DNA of 24,631 bases from Gammaproteobacteria bacterium UBA1119 (GTDB lineage Bacteria; Pseudomonadota; Gammaproteobacteria; Pseudomonadales; Azotimanducaceae). Location of the stretch: assembly GCA_002313255.1 (NCBI GenBank), contig DCBA01000027.1:1-24631 (forward strand), in the 5' to 3' direction. The translations under genes and the position numbers were made by a program. The stretch's first letter is position 1. Every line of letters begins with the position of its first letter. Of the stretch, positions 23,841 through 24,631 are shown piece after piece. Below the pieces are notes generated by a model. That model did no database searches. It was not told the DNA's origin and saw only the letters and a list, made by a program, of their open reading frames with translations.

Positions 23841-24631
23841 TCATAACGCGTCCGATTGCGGAGTGTTTTGATCTACTTGCAACTCATCTCGCCACTTCGT
23901 GATGTTCATCTCGATCGCAGTGAAACCGGCAACCCACAGGAGTTCGTCCCACAAGTACAGCCAATGTGACAGTGCAGCCCAATAGATTCCGAATGCGATA
24001 AGTACCAGATACATAAGAATTTTAAGCGAATTGGCGACTGACAAGATTACGCCTTCAGTTATGCCTCGATCTTGCAACCGAACGACAGTCTCTATCGCAA
24101 GTAGGATCAAGAGCCATAGGATCACTTCCCAAAGATCCACCCACCCCAGGACACGCTCGAGTTCAAGGCCGACTTTGTCGGTAACGATCAGGCCACTTTC
24201 CACCCAGTACAATTCCGTCTCTGCGGACAATGCGCCGCATGTCTCGATGGTGACGTCTGTGTATTCGAGGTTGTAAACGTACGACACATCCTCATCCACC
24301 ATACCGCACAGATCGGAGACGTTTTCGACGGCCACGGTGGGTTGTAGGTTGATGGTCGCTAGAACGGCGGCATACAAGGTATGGGCAATCATTGCGTAGC
24401 AGCCAAAACGGACGCCACGTACTGCGTACGCTACCCAACCTTCCCAGTCTTCGTCCTCGAGAACATAAGTCTCGAGTTCGAGCATGCATAAGAGAAGAAT
24501 CCAGCCCACGTAATCAATGCTGGTGGCAAACTCGGCCGTCCAATCGAGGATCGTGGATTTGGCAGTCAGGGTGTAGGCAATCCTGTTCCAATCTTCGCCA
24601 ATGTAAAAAGCGAAGTTGATGAGCAGTAGTG
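23841..24631 (-). CDS. Multi-span membrane protein of unknown function, 5' end beyond right edge
   Basis: The frame is open from the stop at 23841 to the window edge, about 262 codons, and continues upstream. The 222-residue version beginning at GTG 24509 is only an internal start, since the preceding residues (for example INFAFYIGEDWNRIAYTL) continue the same membrane-protein character. I count at least five hydrophobic segments: VGWILLLCMLELETY, YAMIAHTLYAAVLATI, WEVILWLLILLAIETVV, ILMYLVLIAFGIYWAAL and LLWVAGFTAIEM. A soluble, probably periplasmic loop of about 70 residues with two cysteines (LCGMV and TCGAL) sits between the second and third and could form a disulfide. The loops are strongly acidic. 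No family recognised. Confidence 0.75.
   Translation of the reverse strand, partial: LLLINFAFYIGEDWNRIAYTLTAKSTILDWTAEFATSIDYVGWILLLCMLELETYVLEDEDWEGWVAYAVRGVRFGCYAMIAHTLYAAVLATINLQPTVAVENVSDLCGMVDEDVSYVYNLEYTDVTIETCGALSAETELYWVESGLIVTDKVGLELERVLGWVDLWEVILWLLILLAIETVVRLQDRGITEGVILSVANSLKILMYLVLIAFGIYWAALSHWLYLWDELLWVAGFTAIEMNITKWRDELQVDQNTPQSDAL

Noticed and set aside
1..24631. Mobile element, prophage, CRISPR or tRNA
   Set aside because: No transposase, integrase, regularly spaced repeats, terminal repeats or tRNA-like cloverleaf were seen on reading both strands.

Overview
The window looks like chromosome from a Gram-negative, probably marine gammaproteobacterium. This is inferred from an outer-membrane TonB-dependent receptor, a Pot/Puu/Spu-type polyamine gene set, a Tat-exported spermidine-dehydrogenase-like enzyme, roughly balanced base composition and frequent GTG/TTG starts. 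No rRNA, tRNA, CRISPR array, insertion sequence, prophage or integrase was seen. The genes are densely packed and no gap exceeds about 235 bases.

Left region (1-7330). Reading leftward are a PuuA-like glutamine-synthetase-family ligase (3623-4999), two tandem phytoene-desaturase/PYROXD2-like FAD oxidoreductases (1950-3494 and 334-1953), and the N-terminus of a GcvT-like tetrahydrofolate-dependent protein that runs off the left edge. Reading rightward from a shared 92-base divergent control region are a SpuC-like polyamine aminotransferase (5092-6453) and a methylenetetrahydrofolate-reductase-like protein (6470-7330). The divergent region holds a perfect 9-bp inverted repeat that may be an operator. 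The mix suggests amine oxidation and gamma-glutamylation linked to one-carbon transfer.

Middle region (7352-13778). A TonB-dependent receptor, a propeller-like protein of unknown function, a TPR-sulfotransferase fusion and a small Fe(II)/2-oxoglutarate hydroxylase of the aspartyl/asparaginyl beta-hydroxylase type form an island inside the polyamine genes. Two protein-modifying-type enzymes beside a receptor is the least explained part of the window.

Right region (13826-23570). A tightly coupled leftward operon encodes a complete PotF/G/H/I-type polyamine ABC importer ending in an agmatine-deiminase-like enzyme; every junction is an ATGA overlap. Divergent from it is the spermidine-dehydrogenase-like enzyme. 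Beyond that are a Rieske oxygenase (leftward), with an active-site pattern like the quaternary-amine monooxygenases, and a PuuB-like gamma-glutamylputrescine oxidase (rightward), which diverge across a region containing a 19-bp palindrome.

Right edge (23591-24631). A small two-helix membrane protein and a partial multi-span membrane protein, both unrecognised.

Taken together, the locus can import polyamines and start their breakdown by several routes: spermidine cleavage, agmatine deimination, direct transamination, and gamma-glutamylation followed by oxidation. It adds an apparent one-carbon/demethylation module. PuuC, PuuD and AguB counterparts are not in the window. Substrate assignments are inferred from family and context, not demonstrated.
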